A DNA stretch of 64,000 nucleotides, taken from JAIBJN01 sp963802795 (GTDB lineage: Bacteria; Actinomycetota; Thermoleophilia; Gaiellales; Gaiellaceae). Shown here piece by piece: positions 53,585-63,311 of the stretch (its first letter is position 1; each line of letters begins with the position of its first letter). The notes under the pieces were generated by a model, which worked only from the letters and a program-made list of their open reading frames with translations, ran no database searches and had not been told where the DNA came from. The stretch is taken from contig CAWDJV010000003.1 in NCBI GenBank assembly GCA_963802795.1, positions 419,670 to 483,669 on the forward strand, given 5' to 3'. The position numbers and the translations under genes were made by a program.

Positions 53585-53740
53585 GTGATCTGGGGCGCCG
53601 TCGTCGGCGGGCTGCTCGGGACGCTCGTGCTGACGACGTTGCTGCGCGCCGCTGCTCGAGCCGCCCGGCTTCCTCCTCTTCAATTACGGACGGCAGACAC
53701 CCGTCGTGACGCTGGTCGCGCACCTCGCGTACGGCGCGAG
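53585..53740 (+). pseudogene. Remnant of a small membrane-protein gene
   Basis: GTG at 53585 starts IWGAVVGGLLGTLVLTTLLR, a clear membrane helix. After the next few codons the continuing good sequence is in another frame: LEPPGFLLFNYGRQTPVVTL then VAHLAYGA. The two ends look like the beginning and the end of one membrane protein with the middle deleted and a frame change near 53650. No stop is shared cleanly with a known gene. It lies directly inside the tRNA-Arg repeat boundary. Identification is by pattern only. Confidence 0.4.
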
Positions 53741-53789
53741 AGAGGCCGGTCGCCCGGCCACTCTCTGCGGACTGGAACCCCCGTCTCGG

Positions 53790-56700
53790 CTATGGCAGCG
53801 GGCAGGCGCCGCCGCCGGAGTACGTTCCGCTGCCGGGGCTCGTGATCGAGCTGCTCGTCACGTCGTTGCGTCCGGTAAGGAAGCTGGTGACCGCCGCGTC
53901 GTCGTCGGCTCCGCCGGCGTAGCCGGGCATCCGCAGGTTCACTGCCGAGCCGCGCCGCACACGAATGTCGGCGCCGCCCGCGGGCTCGTTGCCGGCGAGC
54001 GTGAGGTGGTTGCGGTCGGCCGCGATCGCGCCGCCGAGGTCGAGGCAGACCGAGCCGGCATCGGCCGCGAGGATGCCGAGGTCGGCGTGGAAGCCGTGGA
54101 GTCCGTTCACAGGATCGAAGGTATCGGCGCTATTTCCCTGCACGGTTGCGTTGAGGGTGGAGTTGCCCTCTCCGTTCGCGACGATGATCGCGCGATCGTT
54201 CCAGCCGAAGACCTGATTGTCCTCGATCAGGGTCGTGTGAGTACCGCCGGCGCCGCGCGCGCCGATCACGATACCGAACGCTTCGATGCTTCCCGACTGG
54301 TTGACGCCGGTCGTGCCGATGACGTTGTCGGCGACCGTTCCGCTCATCGTGGCGGTGCCGCTGCCCTTGTTCATATGGATCGCGCCGCCCTGACGGTTGC
54401 GCAGGATCGTGTTCTCGGACACGGAGTATGTGCCGGTGCCGTTCCAGGAGGCGCCGAAAACGAGGATCCCGCCGCCGAGGCGAACCGGAAGCGTGGGGTT
54501 CTTGCAGGCTGTTGCCGGCGATCGTCACGTCGATCGACGGCGCTGTTGATCATGGTCCACGTTGACGTGATCGCCGCCGTGGTTCGCGAAGGTGTTGCCG
54601 GCTGATGTCGACGGTGTAGTTGTCGTTGTTCTCCGCCTCGACGAACACGCCGTCGTCAGGCGCCGTCCCGACGGTGTCGTGGATGTTGTTGCCAGTCACG
54701 TTGAGGGTCATCGTCCCGCCGCCCACGCCGGAGGCATGATCGACGCGGATGTTGCGCTGCCAACCCCCTGAGATCTCGCTGCCCGTGATCGAGTTCGTGC
54801 CGAGCAAGGTGTCGAACGAGATCGACCCGTCGCTGAAGGGCGTGGCCTCGTTCGTGCCGTTGGTGCCGTCGATCAGGCTGTTGGAGAGCGCAAAGTTCGT
54901 CGTCTGATTGCCGCGGATGCCGTAGTTGCTCGCGTTCCTGACCCGCATCGACGTGAGGGACGGATCCCGGGTCCCGGTCAGCACGATCCCCGTGCCGGCG
55001 GGCGTGAACGAGGAGTTGTCGGCGCCGACGAGGCCCTGGATCGTGCCTCCAGTGCAGGTCGGCGTGGCGGCTGTGCATACCCCGCCGATTCCGGTGACGA
55101 CCAGCCCACCGTTGCCGACTGCCGTCCCGGTGTTGTTGAGCACGATCCCGTTCGCTCCGCCGTTGGCGGAGACGCTCAGGAAGTTGAGTCCGGCGGCGCC
55201 GATGTTGGTGTTCTGGACGTTGAGGGCGGTGCCGGTGGTGGTGGTCAGCGTGTTGTTGGGTGGGATGCTCGGGCCACCGGGGTCGGTTGCGGTGACCGTC
55301 CCGCCGTTGACGGCGTTGAAGGCGGCGTTGGTGCTGGTCGACAGCGTCAGTCCTCCGCTGAAGCTGATCGTGCCGTTGTCGTTGTTGTCGAGGTTGACGC
55401 CGGTGCCACCGCCGTTGACCGAGACCGGTGAACTGGACTGCACCCGGCGTTCCGGTGTTGCGGTTTGTGACCTCGACCGTCCGCCCGCTCGACGCCGAGT
55501 TGTTGATCACCCCGGCGAAGGTGAACGCACCGGTACCGCCGTCGATGTCGACCGCCCCGGTGGTCGTGTTGGCGATCGACGCCGCCGACGGCACCGTGAC
55601 TGCCGCGGCGACGTTGGTCAGGCTGATTCCCGTGCCGACCCCGTTCTTGTCGAGGTCGCTGAACGTGAGGGTGCCGGCGACATTGTTGAGAGTGAGCGGG
55701 GTACCGGTCGTCGTCGTCAACGCCGTTTGGGTGACGTCGACGCCGGTGATCCCGCCCGTTCCGACGAGGGCGGCCGATGCTCCGGTCGAGATCGCGAGGC
55801 CTTGCAGCCTCGCGTTGGTGTCGAGGGTGACGGTGCCGCCGATCGTGGTCGTGCCGGTGCCCATCGCCGGACGTGCGATCGTCCCGGCGGGCGGCGTGAT
55901 CGCGAACAGCGTGTCGAAGGGGCCGGTGGCGGCCTGGCCGATCAGCCACTCGCCGGTGTTGAGGGTGAGCCCGGTGGTGTCGGTGCCGCTGTAGACGAAG
56001 ACGCGGTGGTTGGCGGCGTCGACGGCGTCCGCGCCGGCGAGCATGTTGAACGGGGTCGAGAGCCGGCCGTCGCCGTTGGTGGCCGCGGTGGGGTTGACGA
56101 ACCAGATCACCGGCCCTGTGACGTTGACGGTGATCGTCGCCGGCGCGCTGGTGGCCGTGCCGGGGCAGCCGGTGTCTTGCACGGTGTAGGAGAAGGTGAC
56201 GTTGCCGGTCACGCCGGGTGGCGGGTCGAAGTCGAACGTCCCCGCCGCAGCGTTGACGTTCGAGATCGTGCCGCCGGCCGGGAGTGGTGGTCGGGCCGAC
56301 CGAGGCGACCGAGAAGCTCGGCGTGCACCCGTTGATCCCCGAGTCCGCGTCCGTGACGCCGGTCAAGGAGACCCGCGAGGCCGGTGATCTTCATGTTCGT
56401 CTGCGCCGTGTAGCTCTTCGCCTGCGCGACCGGCGCGTCGTTGACCGCAGTGACCGTGATCACGAAGGTCTGCGTCGCGCTCGCGTTCACGCCGCCGTTG
56501 GCGGTGCCGCCGTTGTCGGTGATTCTCAGCGTGATCGTCGCGGTGCCGTTCTGGTTCGCCGCCGGCGTGTAGGTCAGCGTGCCGGTCGACGACACGCTCG
56601 GCCCCGCGGAGAAGAGGCCCGCGTTCGTGTTGCCCGTGATCTCGAACGACGACGGTCTGGCCGGCCTCGTTCGCCGGCCCGGCGCTGATCCCCGTCGCCC

Positions 56701-59511
56701 AGCCGTTGACCGTCTGCGCGCCGGAGTCCTCGGCCACGGTCTGGTCGGCGCCCTTGCGTGAAGCTCGGCGCGTCGTTGACGGCGGTGACGGTGATCGTGA
56801 ACGTCTGCGTCGCGCTGGTGTCGTCACCGCCGTTTGCGGTGCCGCCGTTGTCGCTCAGGAAGACCGAGACCGTGGCCGACCCGTTCGCGTTGGTGGCCGG
56901 CGTGAAGGTGAGCACGCCCGTGGGCGAGACGGCCGGCTGCACGGCGAAGAGCGCGTTGTTGTCGTTGGAGACGCTGAAGGTCACGGTCTGGCCGGACTCG
57001 TTGGCGGGCCCGGCGCTGATCGAGGTCGCCCAAGCGGCGCTGTGCGGGCCGGAATCCTCGTTCACGGTCACGTTGCCACCCGAGGCGAAGCTGGGCGCGT
57101 CGTTGACGGCGTTGATTGTGATCGTCACCGTCGCCGCAGCCGAGGTGTTGGCGCCGTCGTTGGCCGTGTACGTGAAGCTGTCCGTGCCGTTGAAGTTCAA
57201 CGCCGGCGTGTAGAGGCGCCGGCGGTGCACACGTTCGGCGTCACGCCGCAGGTGACCGGACCGATGGCGCCCAGCGATCCGTTCGCCGGGCCGGTGCCGA
57301 TGGCGAAGGTCAACGCATCGCCGTCCGCGTCGCTCGCCGACAGCGTGACCGTCAGCGGCGTGTCCTCGTTCGTCGAGGGCGACTGGGTCTGCGCGACCGG
57401 CGGCGTGTTGACGCTGATCGCAACCATGTCGGTGTCGGTCAGCGGGCCGCCCGAGCCGTTGTTTCCGAGGTCGCTCGTCGTCACGGTCAGCGTCGTCGAC
57501 GCCGCGCCGTTGAAGACGAGCCCGTTGGCGGCGCCGAACGTCGTGTTGAGCTCGAGCAGGCTCCCCTGCAGCACGACCGTGCCCGACCCGTTCCCGGTGA
57601 TGTTCGTGACGCCACCCGGGACCAGTGCCACCGTCAGCGTCCCGCTCGTGACCGACAGCGTGACCTCGAGATCGTCGGCTGCCGCGTCCACGTCCGCGAT
57701 CGATAGCCCATGATCGGCGTGTTCGTGGCCGGGAGCGCCAGGACGGGCCCCGCCGGGAGCGTGTTGACGGGCGCGTCGTTGACCGCGTCGACCGTGATCG
57801 TGATCGTCGCCGAGGCCGAGTTCGGGACGTCGCACGGCGCGGGCGGAGCAATTGTCGGGGTCGCCGCGGTCGGGGACCTGATAGGTGAGGCTGTCGGTGC
57901 CGTTGAAGTTGGCCGGCGTGTAGGTCGCGCCGCCGCGGTCGCCGTTCGCCGGCGGCGTGAAGATCTCGTAGGTCAGGTTCGCGTCGGCGGTCTCGACGTC
58001 GCCGACGAGCGCGGCGAGGTCGAGCGTCAGCGACCCGTCCTCGTCGGTCTGCGGCTCGCGTCGAGCGATGGGGTGTCGTTGACCGGGTCGACCGTGATCG
58101 ACACCGTCTGGGTGGTCGAGGTCTCGGGCGCGTCGCACGCCGGTGCGGGGGCGCCGCAGTTGTCCGGGTCGCCGCGGTCGATGACCCGGTAGGTGAGGCT
58201 GTCGGTGCCGTTGAAGTCCGCGGCCGGCGTGTACGTCGTCGCGGTCGCGGTGCCGTGCGCCGGCGGCGTGACGATCTCGTAGGTGAGGTTCGCGTCGGCG
58301 GTCTCGACGTCGCCGACGAGCGCGGCGAGGTCCAGCGCCAGCGGCGTGTCCTCGTCGGTCGTGCGGCTCGCGTCGAGCGCCGTCGGCGTGTCGTTGATCG
58401 GGCGGACCGTGATCGACACGGTGGCGGGCAGCGAGACGTGCGTGCCGTCGCTGGCCGTGTAGCTGAAGCCGGCGGCGCCGTTGTAGTCAGCGTCCGGCGT
58501 GAAGACGACGTCGGCCGTGCAGACGTTGGGCGTGCCGCCCGTGCAGCCGATCGGACCCACCGGGCCGGGCGTGCCGTGGCTCGCCGGGCCCGTGTTGGTC
58601 GCGAAGCTCGTGACGTCCTCGCCCTCAGGGTCGCTCGCCGACAGCGTCACTGTCACGGGCGCGTCTTCGTCGGTCGTCGCAGGCGGCGTCGGGCCCGGCG
58701 TCGGCGGCTCCGCCGTGTCGGAGACCGTGATCGCGAACGCCCGCGCGAACGTGCCCCCCTCGCCGTCGCTCGTGCGGACACGAATCGAGAACGAGCTCGT
58801 CGCCTCGAAATCCAAGACGGCGTCCGTCTCGAGCCTGCTGCCGTCGACCGCGAAAGAGGCGTTGCCGCTGTCGCCCGCACCCGACACGAGACTGTAGGTG
58901 TGCGAGTCGCCCGCGTCCGGGTCGCTCGTCGCCAGCGTGCCCACCAAGGCTCCGGAGGCTGTTCTCGACCACGCTCGCACTCGAAAGGGCGATACCGGTC
59001 GGGGAGGCGTTCGGCGGCTCTGTCTCGCAGTCGCCCCCAAAGCATGCGGATCCGCCACCACCCAATCGGCGCCCCCCCCACAGCCGAGGCGATCGACGCG
59101 ACCTCCCGCGTCCAGAGCAAATCACTTCCAGCCCGCCCACGAGCCGATCGAGCCCCAGCCCACCGGCCAGGAAATCCGCGCCTCCCCGTCCCTCCAGCCG
59201 ATCACGCCGCGCCCGCCCCGGAGCCGGTCGCGTCCCCAACCCCCGCCCAGAAATCATCGCCCGCCAGCCTCGCAGCAGATCGTCCCCGCGCCCCGCGGGA
59301 GCCATCCTCGCCCCGGCCCCCACGGAGAAGATCGTCGCCACCCCGGCCAACGAGAACGTCCGCGCCCCCCCAACCACAGATCACGTCTCTCCCCGCAGTG
59401 CCACCAGCCTGCCCGCCCGCCGTGCCGCAGCGTACAGCTGGGCGCCGCCCCGCCCGGCGCCGCCCCAACCGCAAACACAAACACGGCTGCCACGGCAGTC
59501 AACCAACCCAC
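53790..59511 (-). CDS. Giant cell-surface protein (RTX-like, cadherin-like, tandem-95, beta-helix), many frameshifts
   Basis: One gene of about 1,900 residues seems to run across at least a dozen frame changes. A signal peptide starts at GTG 59511 (GWLTAVAAVFVFAVGAAPGG). RTX-like GGxGxD repeats follow (GGADVLVGRGGDDLLRGG). A cadherin-like domain lies near 58.9 kb (TLATSDPDAGDSHTYSLV). Several tandem-95/Ig-like repeats follow (NFNGTDSFTYTANDGA; TITVTAVNDAP; EDTPLTVTLSASDADGD). The C-terminal third has parallel beta-helix character (NNTGTAVGNGGLVVTGIGG, NTILRNRQGGAIHMNKG). Each piece is free of stops, so damage is recent or artefactual. Breaks fall near 58057, 57845, 57712, 57213, 56758, 56650, 56370, 56283, 55432 and 54600, plus more near both ends. 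Probably a secreted or wall-bound adhesin. Confidence 0.75.
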
Positions 59512-59802
59512 CCAGCGAGCGCCCTCGGCGGCATGCCTACAACGACCTCCAACCCCTTCGGATCACCGCACGTCCGGATCGGCAAGCCGGACGCCGACAA
59601 CCACTCACCGGCCATCTTCCTACTCTGTCCGCCGAATAACAAGCCCTCAGCTCTCGCTTCCTCGAGCGGGCACGACGCTCCGTCGCTCCCGAAGCCGGCC
59701 GCAAACGGCTCCGGCCGTCAGTAGGCATCGTCCTCGCCCCACTCCATGTCGCTGCTGCGGCGTGCTCCTCCTCCGAGCACGATCCCGACTGTGCCGGATG
59801 TC

Positions 59803-61935
59803 CTAGTGCTTGGGCGTCGTCGCGCTCGCCTCGTTCGAGGGCGCGGAGCAGCCGAGCGAGTTGCAGGCGCGGACCCGATACGTGTACGTCGTCTTCGACT
59901 TGAGCCTGGTGTCGGCGAAGGACGCGCGTGTTCGCGGCCACCGTGGCGACGAGCTGGAAGGCTCGCCGGCGGTCGAGCGCTCGATCTCGAAGCGCGTCTC
60001 GTTCGCGCTCGTGTCGCTCCAGCGGAGGTCGATCGGGAGCGAGAGACGGCGGTCGCCGTCAGGCCTGACGGCGCCGACGGCACGGCCGCGCCGTGCGCGC
60101 GCTCGCGACGTTCGAGAAAGGCCCGTCTCCGCCCGAGTTGAACGCGCGCACACGGAAGAAGTAGGTCGTCTCGGGATCGAGGCCGAGGACCGTCGCTTCC
60201 GTGGCCGGGCCCGCGCGTCGTCCGAGCGACGTCCAGGCGATGCCGTCGAGCGAACGCTGGATCTCGTAACCGTCCGGGTCGTCGGCCGGATCCCAGTCGA
60301 GGTCGATCCGGTCGGAGCCGACCGCCGTCGCGACGAGGTTCGTCGGTGCCGACGGCGGCGAGTCGAGCGTCGTCGCGGCCGCCTCGTTCGAGGGCTCCGA
60401 GAAGCCGATCCCGTTGAAGGCGCGCACGACGTACGTGAATGTCGTGTCCTCGGCGAGCCCGGTATCCGACGAACGAGGTACGTTCCGGCGGCGACGCGGA
60501 ACGTCTGCGGCGAGGCGCCGCTCGACGAGCCGCGTGATCTCGAAGCCGGTCTCGTTGCCGCTCCGATCCTCCCAGACGAGGTCGATCTGCGAGCGGGACA
60601 CGGGCGGTCGCTCGCAGGTTCGCGGGGCGGCGGGGAGCCCGGCGGCGGGCGGCTCGGCCGGCGTCAGCACGCGCCCGAAGAGCTGGGCCTGGCCGTGGCC
60701 GGCGCGGAAGTCGTACCAGGCGACGCCCACGTTGCCCGTCGCGGGATCGACCGCGACGTTCGGCACGAGCCGGTCTTCGGAGGAGACGTCGGCGTTCACG
60801 CGCACGGGGGCGCTCCAGCTCAGGCCCGAGTCGCTCGAGGAGCGGAGGAGGATGTCGCGTGCCTCGTGCTCGTCCGACACCTGCGGCGCCGCGGTAGACG
60901 AGGTAGACGCGGTCGCGCGCGCGGTCCCAGGCCGCCTGCGGCATCGGCTGGAAGGGGAAGTCGCCGAGGGTCGCCACCCGCACCGGCGCCCCGAACCCGG
61001 CCGGGCCGAGCCCGTCCGGATCGACGCTCGCCTCGACGAAGCTCGGGCCGTTCGAGAGATGCTGCGTGACGACGAGCGCCTTCCCGCCGGGCCCGACCGC
61101 GATGTCCGGCTTGTTGCCGAACGTGGTCCGGGGAACGTCCTGCCGGCTGAACGGCGCCGACGGCGCCGAGCCCCGTGACAGGGGCGGCGAGCGTCCTCAA
61201 AGGGTCGTGTCGAAGCCCGTGAACGCGAGCCAGACGCTGCCCGCGCCGGCGGCGACGCTCGATGTCGCCCTCGAGGCCGGGCGACTCGGGGAGCGCGACG
61301 GGAGAGAAGCTCTGGCCGCCGTTCGTGCTCAGCGCGAGGCGAAGCTGCGGACTCGAACGGGTCGCTCGCGTCGAGGAAGCGCGAGGAAGCAGTTGCCGAA
61401 GCCGTCGCAGGCCAGATCGGCCGAGGAGCTCGCAGTCCGGGACTCCGACCGGATCGATCGCGCTCATCCAGGTGCCGCCGCCGTCCGAGCTGCGCGCGCG
61501 GAGGATGCCCGGCGTTCGCGCCGAAGAGGCTTCCGGTCCGCGCAGCCGCGAGCACGCGCCCGGCGACGCTCGGGTCGATCGCGAGCGAGGCGCCCGTCTG
61601 GTCGTCCGCGGCCCTCACGGGCACGGTCGGCCCGACGGAGGCGGAGCCGCCGCTCGCAGACGGCGATCGCGGCGGTCGCGAGATCGAGATCCGGCGAGCC
61701 GCTGTTGTCGGCCCAGGCCGCGCGCAGGATGCCGGCGCGGAAGTCGAGGCCGATCTGGTCGCCGAACGTGGTCGGCCCCTGACCGTCGAGGCGGACCGAC
61801 GTGCCCGGCGCTGATCCGGAAGTCGGACGGAGCGGCCGTCTGCGACGCTGCGGACCCCGATATGAAGACGGCGAGTACCAGGGTTAGCGCGACACTGCGA
61901 AACGACAATCGTGGGTTGCGGGCGGCTCCTCCCAT
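59803..61935 (-). CDS. Secreted BNR-repeat / fibronectin type III protein, frameshifted
   Basis: ATG at 61935 has AAAGGAG six bases before it and starts a signal peptide (SFRSVALTLVLAVFISGSAA). The next 400 residues carry BNR/sialidase-like strands (STNGGQSFSPVALPESPGL; SGLSWSAPVRVNADVSSEDR; VAWYDFRAGHGQAQLF). Three fibronectin type III domains end the protein: near 60.5 kb (EDRSGNETGFEITR), 60.25 kb (NLVATAVGSDRIDLDWDPAD) and 59.95 kb (DLRWSDTSANETRFEIERS...YRVRACNSLG). At least five frame changes interrupt it. The stop TAG is at 59803. Likely extracellular, binding or acting on carbohydrate; no catalytic site could be confirmed. The 291 bases after it hold no gene. Confidence 0.7.
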
Positions 61936-61946
61936 GGCTCGCTCCT

Positions 61947-61959
61947 TTAGCTCGACTAA
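61947..61959. promoter_or_regulatory. Operator-like inverted repeat TTAG-N5-CTAA, proximal copy
   Basis: TTAGCTCGACTAA covers the Shine-Dalgarno region of the BNR/FN3 gene. A second copy, GTTAGCGCGACTAAC, lies at 62182-62196. The shared form TTAGCNCGACTAA resembles MarR-type operators. No regulator gene is adjacent in this window. Confidence 0.35.
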
Positions 61960-62181
61960 CGCTCGTCTAGAACTAGTGACGAAAGCCGCAGTCGGATTCG
62001 TGATCGTCGGCGTCGGTGCCGGAGGTCGCTGGGGCGACGCGACGAGATCGAGCGCCCCACGGCCTGATTGCCCCGGGGGCCCGGTGGCGAGCTGAGTCCT
62101 CAGCTCACCGCAGGAGCCGGCTGACGTCGACCGGCCGAGCCCGCAGGAGAGGATGCTGGGGCCGCCGCAACGTCCGCCCTC

Positions 62182-62196
62182 GTTAGCGCGACTAAC
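62182..62196. promoter_or_regulatory. Operator-like inverted repeat, distal copy
   Basis: GTTAG-CGCGA-CTAAC is a perfect 5-bp inverted repeat 247 bases upstream of the BNR/FN3 start codon. It matches the proximal copy at 61947-61959. The 341-base stretch 61936-62276 otherwise holds no gene that I can support. Confidence 0.35.
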
Positions 62197-62276
62197 TCGG
62201 GAGTGCGGCGCACAGTGGCGCGCGGCCCTCATACCGGGGAGCTTTTCCCTGCAAATAGGCACTTCGGCCTGACAGC

Positions 62277-62319
62277 CTTCGAATCCGCGTGCGCAGGTTC
62301 GACTCCTGCCGGGGCCATC
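62277..62319 (+). repeat. att-like direct repeat, right copy (3' half of tRNA-Arg)
   Basis: An exact 43-base copy of 53374-53416, without the 5' half of a tRNA. It is followed by about 105 bases (62320-62425) that align almost gap-free, at roughly 80 percent, with the sequence after the intact tRNA, including an identical 22-base stretch starting CGTCCGCTCAAGACC. The arrangement fits an attR or the left end of a second, related element. Confidence 0.7.
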
Positions 62320-63056
62320 GCTGGTTGTTCATGCGGAATCCATGAACGCTCGGCTTGTGTTGTGGGTTGCATGGAGCTCCAGAGAGGCGTCATGCGTCCG
62401 CTCAAGACCGCTGGAGACCGGCTGAGCTGGGGGCGCACTGGCGCACACCACGCGCACAACGCTTTGCCGAGACCGCCGCGAGGCCGCTTCCGGAACCCGT
62501 CTCACTCCGAGTCGCACAACAGACCTGGTTTCTGCGCCTTACCTGAGGGCTCGTGCCGCTGACCTTCCGACCGCAGTCTGAGCGAGACGTTGACCGAGGA
62601 AATGGAGGCCGACTCCGGACTCGAACCTGGGATCCTTCATACGAGTTTCGAGCCGCTGTGACCAGCAGTCATTGGGAGTCACTTCAAGTCACTCGCCGGC
62701 CGAATCCTCGGGATGGAAGTGACTCTGGGTGACCGAGATGAGCACTCCACAGACCTGGTGAACCTCGACGAGGTTGTCCGTCCAGCATACGGACGGCCGA
62801 TTCGCCTCCACGCCCCGAGAGCTGAGCAGCGCGCTCACCCTCGGCTCATTCGCAAGCCTGTCAGCGTGGATGAGCACGCGCGCATTTGGGTCGGCGAGCG
62901 CCTCGAAGCGCCGGGCCCGCCCTCGATCCCAACCCGGAGTCGCCCGGTGTCTCACAACGCATGACGCCAACCAAGTCAAGCGAATCTCCAATCGGGCCTC
63001 TGTCTGCAGGTGGCGCGCGGCCGGCCTCGACCGGCCGGCGTCCGCGTCAAGGGCGA
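62320..63056. other. Gene-poor stretch with element-end sequence
   Basis: No gene is supported in these 737 bases. The first 105 resemble the sequence following tRNA-Arg. A tRNA-like fragment lies at 62603-62645. GAGTCACTTC (62676-62685) and GAAGTGACTC (62716-62725) form a perfect 10-bp inverted repeat, and AGTCACT is also directly repeated at 62687-62693. A minus frame 62689-62991 (100 codons) is open but has no recognisable domain or start signal. Confidence 0.5.
62603..62645 (-). repeat. Degenerate tRNA 3'-half fragment
   Basis: On the minus strand CTCGTATGAAGG is followed by AGGTTCGAGTCC and ends GGCCTCCA, which is the order anticodon loop, T loop and acceptor end of a tRNA. Length (43 bases) equals that of the tRNA-Arg repeat. 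The T stem is imperfect and no 5' half is present. It may be the remnant of another tRNA-targeted insertion. Confidence 0.3.
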
Positions 63057-63302
63057 GCTTCGGCGCGGCTCTCTTTGGTCGGCTTCTGGTCGGCGGCGCG
63101 GGACTCCGCGGCGGGGTCGTGGTCGTCGGCGGCGGTAGCCTCGTTCGCCAGGCCCTCTTCCAGGACCTGCTTCGCGCCGAGGATTCGTAGGAGCACCTCC
63201 TGCACGTGCGCCTGCTCCGTCTCGAGCTCCGCGGAGCCGCGCCTGGCCCTTCTCGACCTCGGCGTCGAGCTCGACGAGTCTCGCCTTCAGTCGTTCACGC
63301 AT
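63057..63302 (-). CDS. Small coiled-coil protein, frameshifted
   Basis: ATG at 63302 starts MRERLKARLVELDAEVEKGQ. After ARL the good sequence continues one frame away as ELETEQAHVQEVLLRILGAK and ends in an acidic/alanine-rich tail at the TGA at 63057-63059. Dropping one G in CGCGGAGCTC (about 63230) restores an 82-residue helical protein. It begins 10 bases after the stop of the upstream gene and probably forms an operon with it. Function unknown. Confidence 0.55.
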
Positions 63303-63311
63303 CTCTCCCCC

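Noticed and set aside
53235..53723. Minus-strand frame of 162 codons across tRNA-Arg
   Set aside because: It runs antisense over the tRNA and the end of the YihY gene; the peptide GWPRQESNLRTRIRSPPLYP is the well-known artefact translation of a tRNA gene. The frame 62229-62459 is the same artefact over the second copy.
62689..62991. Minus-strand frame of 100 codons
   Set aside because: No start signal or recognisable domain, high Arg/Ala with scattered rare residues, and it lies among element-end repeats. It was mentioned in the region entry but not called as a gene.
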